This document shows positions 1-7,763 of a DNA stretch of 39,137 nt, piece after piece (the stretch's first letter is position 1; each line of letters opens with the position of its first letter). A program made the position numbers and the translations under genes. The DNA is from a virus. The DNA lies in the IMG/VR virus record IMGVR_UViG_3300013101_000029, positions 1-39,137 of that record; one strand, given 5' to 3'. Under the pieces are notes generated by a model. That model did not search any database and was not told the DNA's origin. It worked only from the letters and a program-made list of their open reading frames with translations.

Positions 1-102
1 GCTTACGTTGCCCTTCACGACATGGATTGTCGCCTGGATTGGTTCCGGGAACATCGTGTGCGGCGTTGGACGCTCGACCATAGGGTATTGGACGTAATAT
101 GA
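1..102 (+). CDS. C-terminal end of an unknown protein (partial)
   Basis: An open frame enters from the left edge in frame 1 and stops with TGA at 100-102, giving 33 visible residues ending in LDVI. The next gene starts inside this stop (ATGA at 99-102), the coupling seen throughout this arm. The visible tail is rich in Arg, Asp and Trp and matches no family I recognise. The start lies outside the window. Confidence 0.6.
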   Translation, partial: AYVALHDMDCRLDWFREHRVRRWTLDHRVLDVI

Positions 103-278
103 GTGACCCAATCACGAAACGAGTTAGGAGAGCTGGATACAGCCAGGACAAAGGTTGTCGTTGTATTATCTGTGGCGGCGATTGGGATACTTGCAAACAC
201 TCGTTGGTGGAGGTCGATGCAGTTATTGACGTTGTGAAACAACACGATTTGATAGATAAGTATGGATTGAGGCTGTGA
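99..278 (+). CDS. Small cysteine-rich protein, unknown
   Basis: A 59-residue frame starts at the ATG that overlaps the preceding stop (ATGA) and ends at TGA 276-278, overlapping the next GTG start. The middle holds CRCIICGGDWDTC, four cysteines in a compact CxC-x2-C pattern that could bind zinc. The basic N-terminus (KRVRRAGY) would suit a nucleic-acid contact, but that is inference. Support comes from overlap coupling on both sides. No function can be assigned. Confidence 0.6.
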   Translation: MSDPITKRVRRAGYSQDKGCRCIICGGDWDTCKHSLVEVDAVIDVVKQHDLIDKYGLRL

Positions 279-538
279 CTATAGGAACACCAGACTTGAC
301 GTGGGCATACGGAATAGTGCGTACGAAATCAGCAGGGGAAGATATCTATGTAGCAGCCGTTGTGTGGCTATCCGGTGACCAGGCCGTTGCTTGGGAGGAA
401 CCAGGCATGTTCGCCGCATCGTCGGCTGTCCAGGTAAGACAAACAGCGAAAGCAATCGTAAAGGACCTAGACCGAAGCGTTAACATCTTCGATGGTGACG
501 AGATTCCGTCAGAATACTGGGGTACACATGGAGCGTAA
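275..538 (+). CDS. Unknown small protein
   Basis: This 87-residue protein starts at GTG 275, which overlaps the previous stop as GTGA. It is a mixed alpha/beta soluble sequence (a VAAVVWL stretch, then an Ala/Val helix and an acidic C-terminus) with no signal peptide or membrane segment. Its last 11 bases overlap the next gene. I do not recognise the family; position and tight coupling suggest an accessory or early phage gene. Confidence 0.65.
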   Translation: MTIGTPDLTWAYGIVRTKSAGEDIYVAAVVWLSGDQAVAWEEPGMFAASSAVQVRQTAKAIVKDLDRSVNIFDGDEIPSEYWGTHGA

Positions 539-890
539 CGAAGCGAAAGACCAATACGCTGCCGTTATCGTGATGCTTGTTGCGTATGCAAATTATGCAA
601 ATGAGCAGGAACGTATACAGATAACAAATCTTGCGTATGCTAAAAGTACGGTGGCAGCAATGTTTATTTACGGTACATTGGCAGCAACGGGAACGGTTGT
701 TATGTTCGGTAAAGGCTATGCATGGGCGGGATGGTTCGGTGTTTTAATATCGGTGTTCTGTTTCTGGTTGCTGTACTCGAACCTGATAATTGCAAACACT
801 TATCACAAGACGCGAAAGACATGGCAGGATACAAGGAAGGAAGCAGAATCAAAACTGTTCGACTACTCGTTGGGTGCCTTCGATGATTAG
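528..890 (+). CDS. Small two-pass membrane protein
   Basis: The protein has 120 residues. I chose ATG 528 (MERNEAKDQ) over an in-frame ATG 36 bases upstream because it limits the overlap with the preceding gene to 11 bases. Two hydrophobic segments, near residues 42-60 (AAMFIYGTLAATGTVV) and 66-88 (AWAGWFGVLISVFCFWLL), are flanked by an N-terminal soluble helix and a basic/acidic C-terminal tail. It probably sits in the host inner membrane with both ends on the same side. Its role is unknown; superinfection or membrane-signalling roles are possible but not shown. The ligase start overlaps its stop by 8 bases. Confidence 0.7.
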   Translation: MERNEAKDQYAAVIVMLVAYANYANEQERIQITNLAYAKSTVAAMFIYGTLAATGTVVMFGKGYAWAGWFGVLISVFCFWLLYSNLIIANTYHKTRKTWQDTRKEAESKLFDYSLGAFDD

Positions 891-1866
891 CCCAATGTTG
901 GCAACTAATTGGCGTAAATCTGCGCTGGCTACTAGCAAATGGTCATACGAAATTAAGTATGACGGCATCAGGGCAATGATGACTATATCTGGAAGCAAGG
1001 TAGAGATATTCTCCAGGTCAGGTAGAAACATTACTGACAAGTATCCCGAACTTGTAGGAAGTGTCCCCAAAGGGAACGAATACAACAGAATCGTACTCGA
1101 TGGTGAAATCATCGCTGTTGATGCTTTCGGTATGCCATCCTTTCAGGGATTGCAGAGTCGAATGAATCTCGAATCTGGTTCCAAGATTCTTGAGAGAGTG
1201 GAATCGGTTCCGGTCGAGTATGTGGTGTTTGACCTGCCGATACTTTGGGTTAACAACAGCAAGCAATTGGATACTCAGGTCGGCCCCACCAATTCATGGC
1301 TTGAACGCCGTGACAGTCTGGACAAGCTGTTCAAGGAAGGCATCTTCAAGTTTCCGACGGTGCAATCTGTCGCATCGGACGATATGGATGTAATGATTCA
1401 GTTCGCTGAGGACAACAACCTGGAGGGAATAATGGCGAAGCGTCACGACTCCCTCTACCTTCCGGGTGTCCGTGGACCAGCGTGGATGAAAAAGCCATTC
1501 ACAAGGCGTATCAAGGCTGTGGTGGGCGGATTCACCGAGGGTACGGGGAAGCGAAGCGATAAGTTTGGTGGTTTGGTACTCGGTTTGTACAATGGCCCAC
1601 AGCTTTACCACATCGGGTCGGTTGGCACCGGATTCAACGATACGACGTTGGGGTTGATGTCAACCATTCTTAATGGCAAGACATCAGATGTTTGCCCCTT
1701 TGTGGTAAAACCCCAAATAGGCAAACCGACAACATGGATTACGCCAGACCTGACCGTAGTGGTCGAGTTCAGGAATTGGACGGACGGGCTGCATATGCGT
1801 ATGCCGTCGTACAAGGGTGTGACGGATGAGCCGTCAGATAACTACCTTGACGCAACAAAAAGTTGA
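883..1866 (+). CDS. ATP-dependent DNA ligase, LigD ligase-domain type
   Basis: This 327-residue protein seals nicks or end-joined breaks in DNA using ATP. Nucleotidyltransferase motifs are in order: motif I KYDGIR with catalytic Lys25, VLDGEI near 71-76, motif III YVVFDL near 113, motif IV EGIMAK near 181 and motif V WMKKP near 201. A C-terminal OB-fold region follows, with VGGFTEGTGKRS and HIGSVGTGF, segments very like those of the ligase domain of bacterial LigD. The start is ATG 883 (MISPMLAT), since PMLA opens this family; an in-frame start further upstream would bury it in the membrane-protein gene. Polymerase and nuclease domains of full LigD are absent. A Ku-like gene lies two small genes downstream, so an end-joining role is likely. 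The family is confident, the partnership inferred. Confidence 0.93.
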   Translation: MISPMLATNWRKSALATSKWSYEIKYDGIRAMMTISGSKVEIFSRSGRNITDKYPELVGSVPKGNEYNRIVLDGEIIAVDAFGMPSFQGLQSRMNLESGSKILERVESVPVEYVVFDLPILWVNNSKQLDTQVGPTNSWLERRDSLDKLFKEGIFKFPTVQSVASDDMDVMIQFAEDNNLEGIMAKRHDSLYLPGVRGPAWMKKPFTRRIKAVVGGFTEGTGKRSDKFGGLVLGLYNGPQLYHIGSVGTGFNDTTLGLMSTILNGKTSDVCPFVVKPQIGKPTTWITPDLTVVVEFRNWTDGLHMRMPSYKGVTDEPSDNYLDATKS

Positions 1867-1901
1867 GCGAGAACTTATCTTTACTCTAAAGGAGTTTTGT
1901 G

Positions 1902-2096
1902 ATGAACAACGCTAGGAAAGTAGGTCGAAACCTACGCCCCGCCTGTACGTGTGAGCTAGTAGGCTCGGGATGCGAAGCCTGCTGGCCTCAGTACCACACG
2001 AACGGCTCGATGCCGTATGCTGAAAATAGGCAGAGACTTGAGCGGGTAGAGATAGACAACGCGAAGCGAGAAGTAGGCTATTACAGTGGACGTTAA
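1902..2096 (+). CDS. Small cysteine-rich protein between ligase and Ku genes
   Basis: A 64-residue protein starts at ATG 1902. AAAGGAG at 1888-1894 gives a 7-base spacer, which favours this ATG over the GTG one codon earlier. CTCELVGSGCEACWP carries four cysteines in CxC...CxxC form, a possible zinc knuckle, after a basic N-terminus (RKVGRNLR). The rest is a charged helix. It follows the ligase after a 35-base gap, one of the larger gaps in this arm, and overlaps the next gene by 11 bases. Function unknown; the placement makes it a candidate accessory to the end-joining pair. Confidence 0.6.
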   Translation: MNNARKVGRNLRPACTCELVGSGCEACWPQYHTNGSMPYAENRQRLERVEIDNAKREVGYYSGR

Positions 2097-2355
2097 GGAC
2101 CTGACGCTGTTCGTTCGTAAGTGGCGTGCTACCAAGTGGTTCGACGAATCGGACCACGAGGTTGCGGACGAGATACTCCAGGCAATCAAAGTGAATAAGA
2201 CAGATATCGTAGAGACGGTAGACGGAATGTTGGACAGAAGGCCCATCTGGAGATATATGAACTTTCTGCTCGACGTAAGAAGTATGGTTTCGCCTAGTGC
2301 GAAAGATGGAGATGAGGAATGTCAAGTTACAGAACAGGAATTAGTCTCAACGTAG
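2086..2355 (+). CDS. Unknown small acidic protein upstream of Ku
   Basis: This 89-residue protein starts at GTG 2086 inside the end of the preceding gene. It is predicted largely helical and acidic (FDESDHEVADEIL, VETVDGMLDRRP), with no cysteine pairs or membrane segment. Its 3' end overlaps the Ku-like gene by 37 bases, so the two are probably translationally coupled. I do not recognise it. The C-terminal tail overlaps Ku and may be dispensable. Confidence 0.55.
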   Translation: MDVKDLTLFVRKWRATKWFDESDHEVADEILQAIKVNKTDIVETVDGMLDRRPIWRYMNFLLDVRSMVSPSAKDGDEECQVTEQELVST

Positions 2356-3092
2356 GACCTATGACCCTGATTGCAGATATGCAGACAGTGGTCCCATCGG
2401 CGCAAAAGACGAGCATGAAGCTTGTTTGCCCCGTCCACAAATCGTTCGTGCATCAAGTATATGAATGTGATGCAGAACAACATCAAATTACGTATCAAGA
2501 AGCCCTGCGTGGTGTTGAAACCGAAAAGGGTATAAGGATTGTTCCACAGGAAACAATCCCGAAGGTTGAAAAGTCTGAATCTCTGTCATTTATTGGCGTG
2601 CCGTTGGAAAGTCTGGAAGCTAATACGATTCCGACAGGGAAAATGTATTACGTCTCGCCCTCCAAGAAGGGCGGCAACGGTGATATGTGGAACGTGATGC
2701 ATGAATTAGTCTCCAGTGAAGAAACGGCGTTTGTTACGCAAGGTGCGTTGAGGAAGGGTAGAGCAACAATATTTAGGCTCACACTTTTCCAGGATTATCT
2801 TACTATCCAAGCCCTTGCGTTTCCTGGCAACATTCGTGAAGCACCAGTTGTTCCCGAAGTTGGTGAAGATAAAGAGACGCTGAAACAATGGACAGATGCT
2901 GCCCAATCGTTTGCCGATGCTACGGCTATTAAGTGGAGTCAGTTCGATACCGAGGATGAATACGAAAAGGGACTGTTGGGGATACTTGAAACCGGCGAGC
3001 TGGTGGAGCAGGAAGAAACTGATACCGATACGACTGCTGCCGCACAAATCGCGGAACTGCAGGCTCTAGTGAAGGAATTGGAGGCGAAATAA
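2319..3092 (+). CDS. Ku-like DNA-end-binding protein
   Basis: The 257-residue protein aligns by eye along its length with bacterial Ku, the homodimeric ring that threads onto double-strand DNA ends. Matching blocks are: N-terminal TGISLNVGPMTLIADM against the Ku opening strand (SGTISFGLVNVPVKLY-like); YQEALRGVETEKGIRIVPQE against the block around the Ku 'KGYE...YVVL' motif; SLSFIGVPLESLE then YYVSPSKKG against 'FVPLDEID...YYLVPD'; and LTIQALAFPGNIREAP against 'HTLRYPDEIRDP'. A helical arm and acidic C-terminus (EEQTDTD-like, then a short coiled coil) follow. Start 2319 keeps the family N-terminus and has GGAG 7 bases upstream. Length is near usual for bacterial Ku. With the LigD-type ligase it suggests a phage end-joining set. 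Residue identity is low, so a profile search should confirm. Confidence 0.85.
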   Translation: MSSYRTGISLNVGPMTLIADMQTVVPSAQKTSMKLVCPVHKSFVHQVYECDAEQHQITYQEALRGVETEKGIRIVPQETIPKVEKSESLSFIGVPLESLEANTIPTGKMYYVSPSKKGGNGDMWNVMHELVSSEETAFVTQGALRKGRATIFRLTLFQDYLTIQALAFPGNIREAPVVPEVGEDKETLKQWTDAAQSFADATAIKWSQFDTEDEYEKGLLGILETGELVEQEETDTDTTAAAQIAELQALVKELEAK

Positions 3093-4184
3093 ATGCAAAT
3101 TGGGTTCGGTAACACCCGTGATGCGGAGGGTAGGCGAGAGTCTATACCGTTCGCCACGTTGATTGCTTGGCCTAGTGGTAAGACTTTGGATATTCCGAAG
3201 CTCACGATGGCGAAGCGTGGCGGTTGGGTGTACAAGCCGGAAGGTATGTGGACGAAGAAAGATAAGCACTTCGGTCGTGGCGAAGTGGGTCGCGAGAAGG
3301 CCCATGAGTATCTGACGGAGATAATCCGTGAGGCGTATGAGGAGCACGATTGGGAGCAACCCACGTTTGCTGGTCCTGGTATCAGTAAGCGAGAGGGGTC
3401 GGTGGGTACTTCGTATTACACCCGCTTTGCGTCGTCATATCAGTGGGAAACTCATGGTTTCGGGTTCATTGGTGCAGCATTGAAGCTTGTCGGTGACGAA
3501 CTGCAGGTGCATGTGGCATTGCCAACAGCGTTGTTGGTCGATGTGTACCCGAAGTACAAGCTGCCGATACAGCATCCGACGATAACGGTGATGACAGTTG
3601 TTGCTAACGACAACGACATCGGTCGTTTCGTAGAGTCGTGGATGGATAATCCGTGGAAATCGCTGACGTTCTTTCCGAATATCAACGGAACACTAAAAGT
3701 ACCCAACGCGGACGCCACAACGATGACCAATGCGGCGTTTGCGAATATTATGCGCCTCCTCAAGCCGAAGATTGACTTTGACCCTAATTGGACTGAGGCT
3801 GCCGAGTCATATCGGGAGACTGAGGACGGTAACGGTTGGAGTTACGGCATCGAGTCGTCGTTCATGTTGCGGTCAAAGAAATATCGGACAGAGGTTCTGA
3901 CCCATGCGACTCGCAAGGCAATGGAGCAACTCTCTAACGTAATGAAGGAATACGGTGTTGATATGAAGCTCGGCACCACAATCAACAACGAGTTCAATTC
4001 GTTGGAGTTCGATATTCCCGAGACACATGACCCCCACAACAAGAAAGGACATCGGTTCATTATTAGGCCGAATGGGATAGAAGTGGTCTGTGGTTTCGTC
4101 ACAGACGAGGACAATTACGTAAGCCATCAATCAAGACTGGCGGTTGATGAAATCGCCGCAATGTTGCAGGACGACGACGACTAA
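3093..4184 (+). CDS. Unknown 363-residue protein between Ku and MoxR
   Basis: It starts at ATG 3093, directly after the Ku stop, with GGAGG 8 bases upstream. The protein looks globular and mixed alpha/beta. An N-terminal part carries lysine/glycine-rich segments (AKRGGWVYKPEGMW, KKDKHFGRGEVG), a central beta-rich part (YQWETHGFGFIGAALKLVG) and a C-terminal helical part ending in DDDD. I see no nucleotide-binding loop, cysteine cluster or membrane helix. It lies between the Ku-like gene and the MoxR ATPase, 13 bases before the latter, so it may serve either one. I do not recognise its family. Confidence 0.85.
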   Translation: MQIGFGNTRDAEGRRESIPFATLIAWPSGKTLDIPKLTMAKRGGWVYKPEGMWTKKDKHFGRGEVGREKAHEYLTEIIREAYEEHDWEQPTFAGPGISKREGSVGTSYYTRFASSYQWETHGFGFIGAALKLVGDELQVHVALPTALLVDVYPKYKLPIQHPTITVMTVVANDNDIGRFVESWMDNPWKSLTFFPNINGTLKVPNADATTMTNAAFANIMRLLKPKIDFDPNWTEAAESYRETEDGNGWSYGIESSFMLRSKKYRTEVLTHATRKAMEQLSNVMKEYGVDMKLGTTINNEFNSLEFDIPETHDPHNKKGHRFIIRPNGIEVVCGFVTDEDNYVSHQSRLAVDEIAAMLQDDDD

Positions 4185-4197
4185 GGAAGGATGAAAT

Positions 4198-5391
4198 ATG
4201 ACAACTGTACAAGAGAAACTCTCGACACTACGAGATGAATTGCTCGCCACCCACTTTGAGAGGCACGACGAGGTAGACATCACGTTGAACTCTCTCCTAA
4301 TCGGTGAGCATGTCGTTTACATTGGACCTCCAGGGACAGCCAAGTCAATGCTGGCACGCAGTGTGTGCTCGGCAATCACGGGAGCGGATTATGGTGAACA
4401 TCTATTCACGAAGTTCACTACTCCGGAAGAGTTCCTCGGCCCAATCTCTGTCCAGGGGTTGAAAGAGGACGCATATCGACGGGTTACAAAAGAGAAGCTT
4501 CCCGAGAAACATATCTACTTCGCTGATGAGGTCTTTAAGGCTAACTCTGCGTCGTTGAATGAGCTTTTGCCGATTATGAACGAACGTGTGTTCTTCAATG
4601 ACGGTAAGGCGGTTCCGGTGCCTCTCGTGATGCTTATTGCGGCATCTAACGAGTTGCCATCTGATAGGGAAGAATTGTCGGCTATGTTCGACAGGTTCTT
4701 GTTCCGTAAGGCCGTGGATTATATCCATGAGGATACAAACTTCGTAAAGATGTTGATGCTCTCTGACGGATTCAAGGCATCTGACCCAATTACGTTCGAT
4801 GAATTGAAGGAAGCGCAGGCTGCTGTTGCGGCAATCCAGTTGTCACAGGACAACATCGACACGATTGTTGCTATCCGTAACGAGATGAACCTGGACGGGA
4901 TGGTTGTTTCCGATAGGCGTTATAAGAAGGCTACGAACGTGTTGAAGGCCGCTGCATATCTTGCAGGGCGTGATTACGTCGATGCTGACGACTTCTCAAT
5001 CTTGAAGCATGTGTTGTGGGAGAACCCGCAAAACATCCGTGAGGTTGAACGTCTGATTCTCAATCGTACGAACCCGACAGAACGTGAAGCACTTGAACTC
5101 ATCGAGATGGCTACAGAGATTCGCCAGGAGATGAGAGTTGAGCTGCGGAAGTTCAAGGCTCAGGGTGGCGATGAGCAGAAGATTAACCGTCAAGGTGTCG
5201 AGTGGTTCCAGAAGGCCAAGAAGCTCGGTAAGAAGTCGAAGGAACTTGAAGCCCGTACGAAGGCTTCCGGTAAGGCACTCAATAAGGTTGAGGAGGCTCG
5301 TTACTTCATCGCTCAGGTGATGACGGACGTTGCGAATGAAGCCCTGGGTATGGACACTTCGGCAATCGCAGATATGGTTAAAGGAAGTTAA
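4198..5391 (+). CDS. MoxR/RavA-type AAA+ ATPase
   Basis: This 397-residue protein is a MoxR-family AAA+ ATPase, a hexameric chaperone that remodels or activates partner proteins, classically with a VWA protein. Walker A is GPPGTAKS (43-50), Walker B is YFADE (107-111) followed by FKANSASLNELLPIMNER typical of MoxR, sensor 1 is AASNELP (148-154), and an arginine-finger segment FDRFLFR lies at 164-170. The lid domain follows, then a basic helical C-terminus rich in Lys and Ala. AAGGAAGG lies 7 bases before ATG 4198. The VWA partner is encoded at 6017-7585, matching the RavA-ViaA arrangement. Family very sure; substrate unknown. Confidence 0.95.
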   Translation: MTTVQEKLSTLRDELLATHFERHDEVDITLNSLLIGEHVVYIGPPGTAKSMLARSVCSAITGADYGEHLFTKFTTPEEFLGPISVQGLKEDAYRRVTKEKLPEKHIYFADEVFKANSASLNELLPIMNERVFFNDGKAVPVPLVMLIAASNELPSDREELSAMFDRFLFRKAVDYIHEDTNFVKMLMLSDGFKASDPITFDELKEAQAAVAAIQLSQDNIDTIVAIRNEMNLDGMVVSDRRYKKATNVLKAAAYLAGRDYVDADDFSILKHVLWENPQNIREVERLILNRTNPTEREALELIEMATEIRQEMRVELRKFKAQGGDEQKINRQGVEWFQKAKKLGKKSKELEARTKASGKALNKVEEARYFIAQVMTDVANEALGMDTSAIADMVKGS

Positions 5392-5393
5392 TA

Positions 5394-5804
5394 ATGGGAT
5401 TCGTTGACGAGGATGCGGTTCAGGCGTTGATTGAGAAGGTAGAGAAAGCGTTGAGGCCACTTGGCGTCACACTTGCGATGCCTCCGCAGGCTGCTTATGA
5501 CCCTGACTCGAAGGCCCTGATTCTCCAAATTGTCGGATTGGTTGGCGATTCGGCATTTGAGAAGCTTGGTCAAACAGATGAGTCGAAAGTGGCGAAGCGT
5601 GAGATGCAGGAACAGTTGAAGGACCAGAAGGACGCCCGTATGACGTCTATGGTGGATAGTGCGAAAGGCGAGATAGAGGCGATGATGCGTGGTGAGGATA
5701 TCTTCACTGATGCGTTGGAACGTCCCTGTCCGGAGTCTGAGGACGGTAAGCACAGTCTCCACCCAGTAGACGGGTTCTGCGTGCTATGTCATGCGGGAAT
5801 GTGA
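5394..5804 (+). CDS. Unknown protein in the MoxR-VWA cluster
   Basis: This 136-residue protein starts 2 bases after the MoxR stop, with AAGGAAG 6 bases upstream. The N-terminal half is helical (DAVQALIEKVEKALRPLG). The middle is a charged Lys/Glu/Met-rich helix, and the C-terminus holds C...H...CVLCH, a possible zinc-binding knuckle. Tight spacing to the ATPase suggests joint expression and perhaps an adaptor role between ATPase and VWA protein; this is inference only. Confidence 0.75.
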   Translation: MGFVDEDAVQALIEKVEKALRPLGVTLAMPPQAAYDPDSKALILQIVGLVGDSAFEKLGQTDESKVAKREMQEQLKDQKDARMTSMVDSAKGEIEAMMRGEDIFTDALERPCPESEDGKHSLHPVDGFCVLCHAGM

Positions 5805-6033
5805 CGGAAAGTGGAAATGGATGCAAGAATATGGCAGAAGGTGGCCGTCTCCAGAGCCGTCCGGCCCATCGGTTTCGATGGAACAATGGAGTAGTTGGGA
5901 ACAGGCGGTGCGTGATGTGGCGATTGGGTCGGTCGACCTAGAGCAATGGCGGATAGACAACTTTCTAGAATGTGGAATCGAGGACGAAAACAAGCCGTGG
6001 GTATCGGAGGATGTAGATGAAACGAACACCTGA
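5791..6033 (+). CDS. Unknown small tryptophan-rich acidic protein
   Basis: This 80-residue frame overlaps the preceding gene by 14 bases and the VWA gene by 17. It contains seven tryptophans and an acidic C-terminus (ECGIEDENKPWVSEDVDE). No good ribosome-binding site precedes ATG 5791, so expression may depend on coupling. No family recognised. It is accepted because it fills the space between two sure genes in the same strand. Confidence 0.6.
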   Translation: MRECDGKWKWMQEYGRRWPSPEPSGPSVSMEQWSSWEQAVRDVAIGSVDLEQWRIDNFLECGIEDENKPWVSEDVDETNT

Positions 6034-7585
6034 TTGGTTCAAGAATCTTGTCGCTAAGTCGTCTGGACGCGACCTGAGCGAGTTCAGGGTTCTAGACGAG
6101 TTCTACAAGGAAACCAGTACGGTCAAACATGACCGTTTCGACGCTATGCAGTATGACGGTATATTGGATAAGTCGGAAGCATTGGGTGACATAATTAAGG
6201 AACGTGCGGCAGACAACGAATCGTGGATGGACGTCGTAAAAGACGATTATTTGTCGCTGTATAAGGCAGTACCCAAACTACGTACTGCGAACGAAATAAA
6301 ACCAACTCATCGTATCAACCACACCGCCATGTCGAAAATGATGGAAACCAAAGAGTTTGACGAACTTCGGACATACACCGAACTCGACGAATGGGCCTCA
6401 GCAATGGGTGCCGTGGCTTCATCGACACTTCTCGGAGAATACTTCGACGAAGCAAAAGACCTCATGGCACAGCAAGAAAAGATGGAGAAAGCCGACGAGG
6501 ACCTCGAAGATGCTATGGATTCACTGAAAGACATGGCAGACCAAGAGGAAGTCGACGACCAGGAATTGCAGGAAGCATTAGACAACCTGCAAGACCAACT
6601 CAAAGACTATCAGGACCAAATGGGTGACCTTGCCGAAGAAATCGACAAGAACTCAAAGGACATAAGAGCAGCCGCTAAGGGTGCAGCAAAGGGAGCAAAA
6701 GGTGAAGCCGAGGACCTACAAGCAGCAGTAGCTACATTCGGAACAGACGCCGGTGCCCTTCGCAGGATGCCAGCAAAGAACCGAATGGAACTCGCCAGTC
6801 GTATCGCACGGTCCAAGAAGTTGCGTAGATTGGCTGACCTAGCCGGACGCATGAAGCGATTCGCCTGGGGAGAACAAGCACGGAAGATGACTCATGGAGT
6901 GGATGAAATCCACGATATCAGTCAAGGTAACGACATCAACCGTGTCCTACCCGTCGAATTGGCTGCCCTTGCAGACGAAGAAACAGAGCTGTTGTTCTAC
7001 AAGCGTTTCATCGAGAAGCAGTTGTTGCAGTACGAATTGCGTGGGAAAGAAAAGGTTGCCCGTGGTGCAATCATCTGCCTTATCGACAACTCGGGTTCAA
7101 TGACCGGAGACAGGGAAATGTGGGCTAAGGCTGTTGGGTTGGCGCTACTTGATGTGGCACATAAACAGGGTCGTGACTTCTACGGAATCCACTTCTCTAG
7201 TGCCTACGATGACCTACAGGAGTTCCACTTCGTCAAGGGTGACACTTCTGACATCAATCAGGTGTTGGACTTTGCTGAATACTTTATCGGTGGAGGCACG
7301 GACTTTGAGAAACCGTTGACTCGTGCCGTTGAGGTGCTGGAGGCTCAGTTCTCTGACGAGAACGCCCAGAAGGGTGACATCATCATGATTACAGATGGTG
7401 AGTCTCGTGTGTCTGACGATTGGTTGGTCCGATTCGAGAACTCGAAGGAAGTTATCGGATTCAGACTGTACGGTCTGTTGATTGGTTCGTACGGTCAACT
7501 GCTTAAGGAAATGTCTGATACGTTCCTGACAATCGGTGACTTGACTAAGGGTGACGACGCTAAGGAGGTATTTGGCTATGTCTAA
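6017..7585 (+). CDS. VWA-domain protein, CoxE/ViaA-like partner of MoxR
   Basis: This 522-residue protein ends in a von Willebrand A domain with a complete metal-ion-dependent adhesion site: DNSGSM (Asp357, Ser359, Ser361), a Thr in GGGTDF (428) and Asp460 in MITDGE. The residues before it (LPVELAAL, LFYKRFIEKQLLQYEL) match the linker seen in ViaA/CoxE-type bacterial proteins. Residues about 145-235 form a long acidic coiled coil rich in Asp, Glu and Gln, followed by a short Ala/Lys/Gly hinge. GGAGG lies 6 bases before ATG 6017. With the MoxR ATPase it should form a cytoplasmic remodelling pair; the client is unknown. Confidence 0.92.
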   Translation: MKRTPDWFKNLVAKSSGRDLSEFRVLDEFYKETSTVKHDRFDAMQYDGILDKSEALGDIIKERAADNESWMDVVKDDYLSLYKAVPKLRTANEIKPTHRINHTAMSKMMETKEFDELRTYTELDEWASAMGAVASSTLLGEYFDEAKDLMAQQEKMEKADEDLEDAMDSLKDMADQEEVDDQELQEALDNLQDQLKDYQDQMGDLAEEIDKNSKDIRAAAKGAAKGAKGEAEDLQAAVATFGTDAGALRRMPAKNRMELASRIARSKKLRRLADLAGRMKRFAWGEQARKMTHGVDEIHDISQGNDINRVLPVELAALADEETELLFYKRFIEKQLLQYELRGKEKVARGAIICLIDNSGSMTGDREMWAKAVGLALLDVAHKQGRDFYGIHFSSAYDDLQEFHFVKGDTSDINQVLDFAEYFIGGGTDFEKPLTRAVEVLEAQFSDENAQKGDIIMITDGESRVSDDWLVRFENSKEVIGFRLYGLLIGSYGQLLKEMSDTFLTIGDLTKGDDAKEVFGYV

Positions 7586-7763
7586 CGAGTTTTGGGCATT
7601 TGCTACTGGTGTTCCATTTATGGAAGAAGAGGAAGAAGAAGCAAAAACTAGTGAACTTAGTTGTATTGTCTGTGGCTGGACAAGCGAGGACGAAACGGAG
7701 TTCCTAGAGGACGACGACGGTCAACATATGTGTTGGTCGTGTGTATATCTAATGGAGAAATAA
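7578..7763 (+). CDS. Small zinc-ribbon-like protein
   Basis: This 61-residue protein starts at ATG 7578, preceded by TAAGGAGG (9-base spacer) that lies within the end of the VWA gene. A run of six glutamates near residues 16-21 is followed by CIVC and, 24 residues on, CWSC, a two-knuckle zinc ribbon. It overlaps the VWA gene by 8 bases. The role is unknown; small zinc ribbons often act in protein or nucleic-acid contacts in phages. Confidence 0.75.
   Translation: MSNEFWAFATGVPFMEEEEEEAKTSELSCIVCGWTSEDETEFLEDDDGQHMCWSCVYLMEK

Noticed and set aside
883-1866. Reading the ligase as an RNA ligase or mRNA-capping enzyme
   Set aside because: The OB-fold segments (VGGFTEGTGKRS, GSVGTGF) are those of DNA ligase D domains.
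1861-1901. Promoter in the gap after the ligase gene
   Set aside because: TTGAGC and TACTCT are present but not at a usable spacing; only the AAAGGAG ribosome site is convincing.
2319-3092. Reading the Ku-like gene as an unrelated tail or scaffold protein
   Set aside because: The order and spacing of conserved blocks match bacterial Ku over most of the length, and a LigD-type ligase is nearby.
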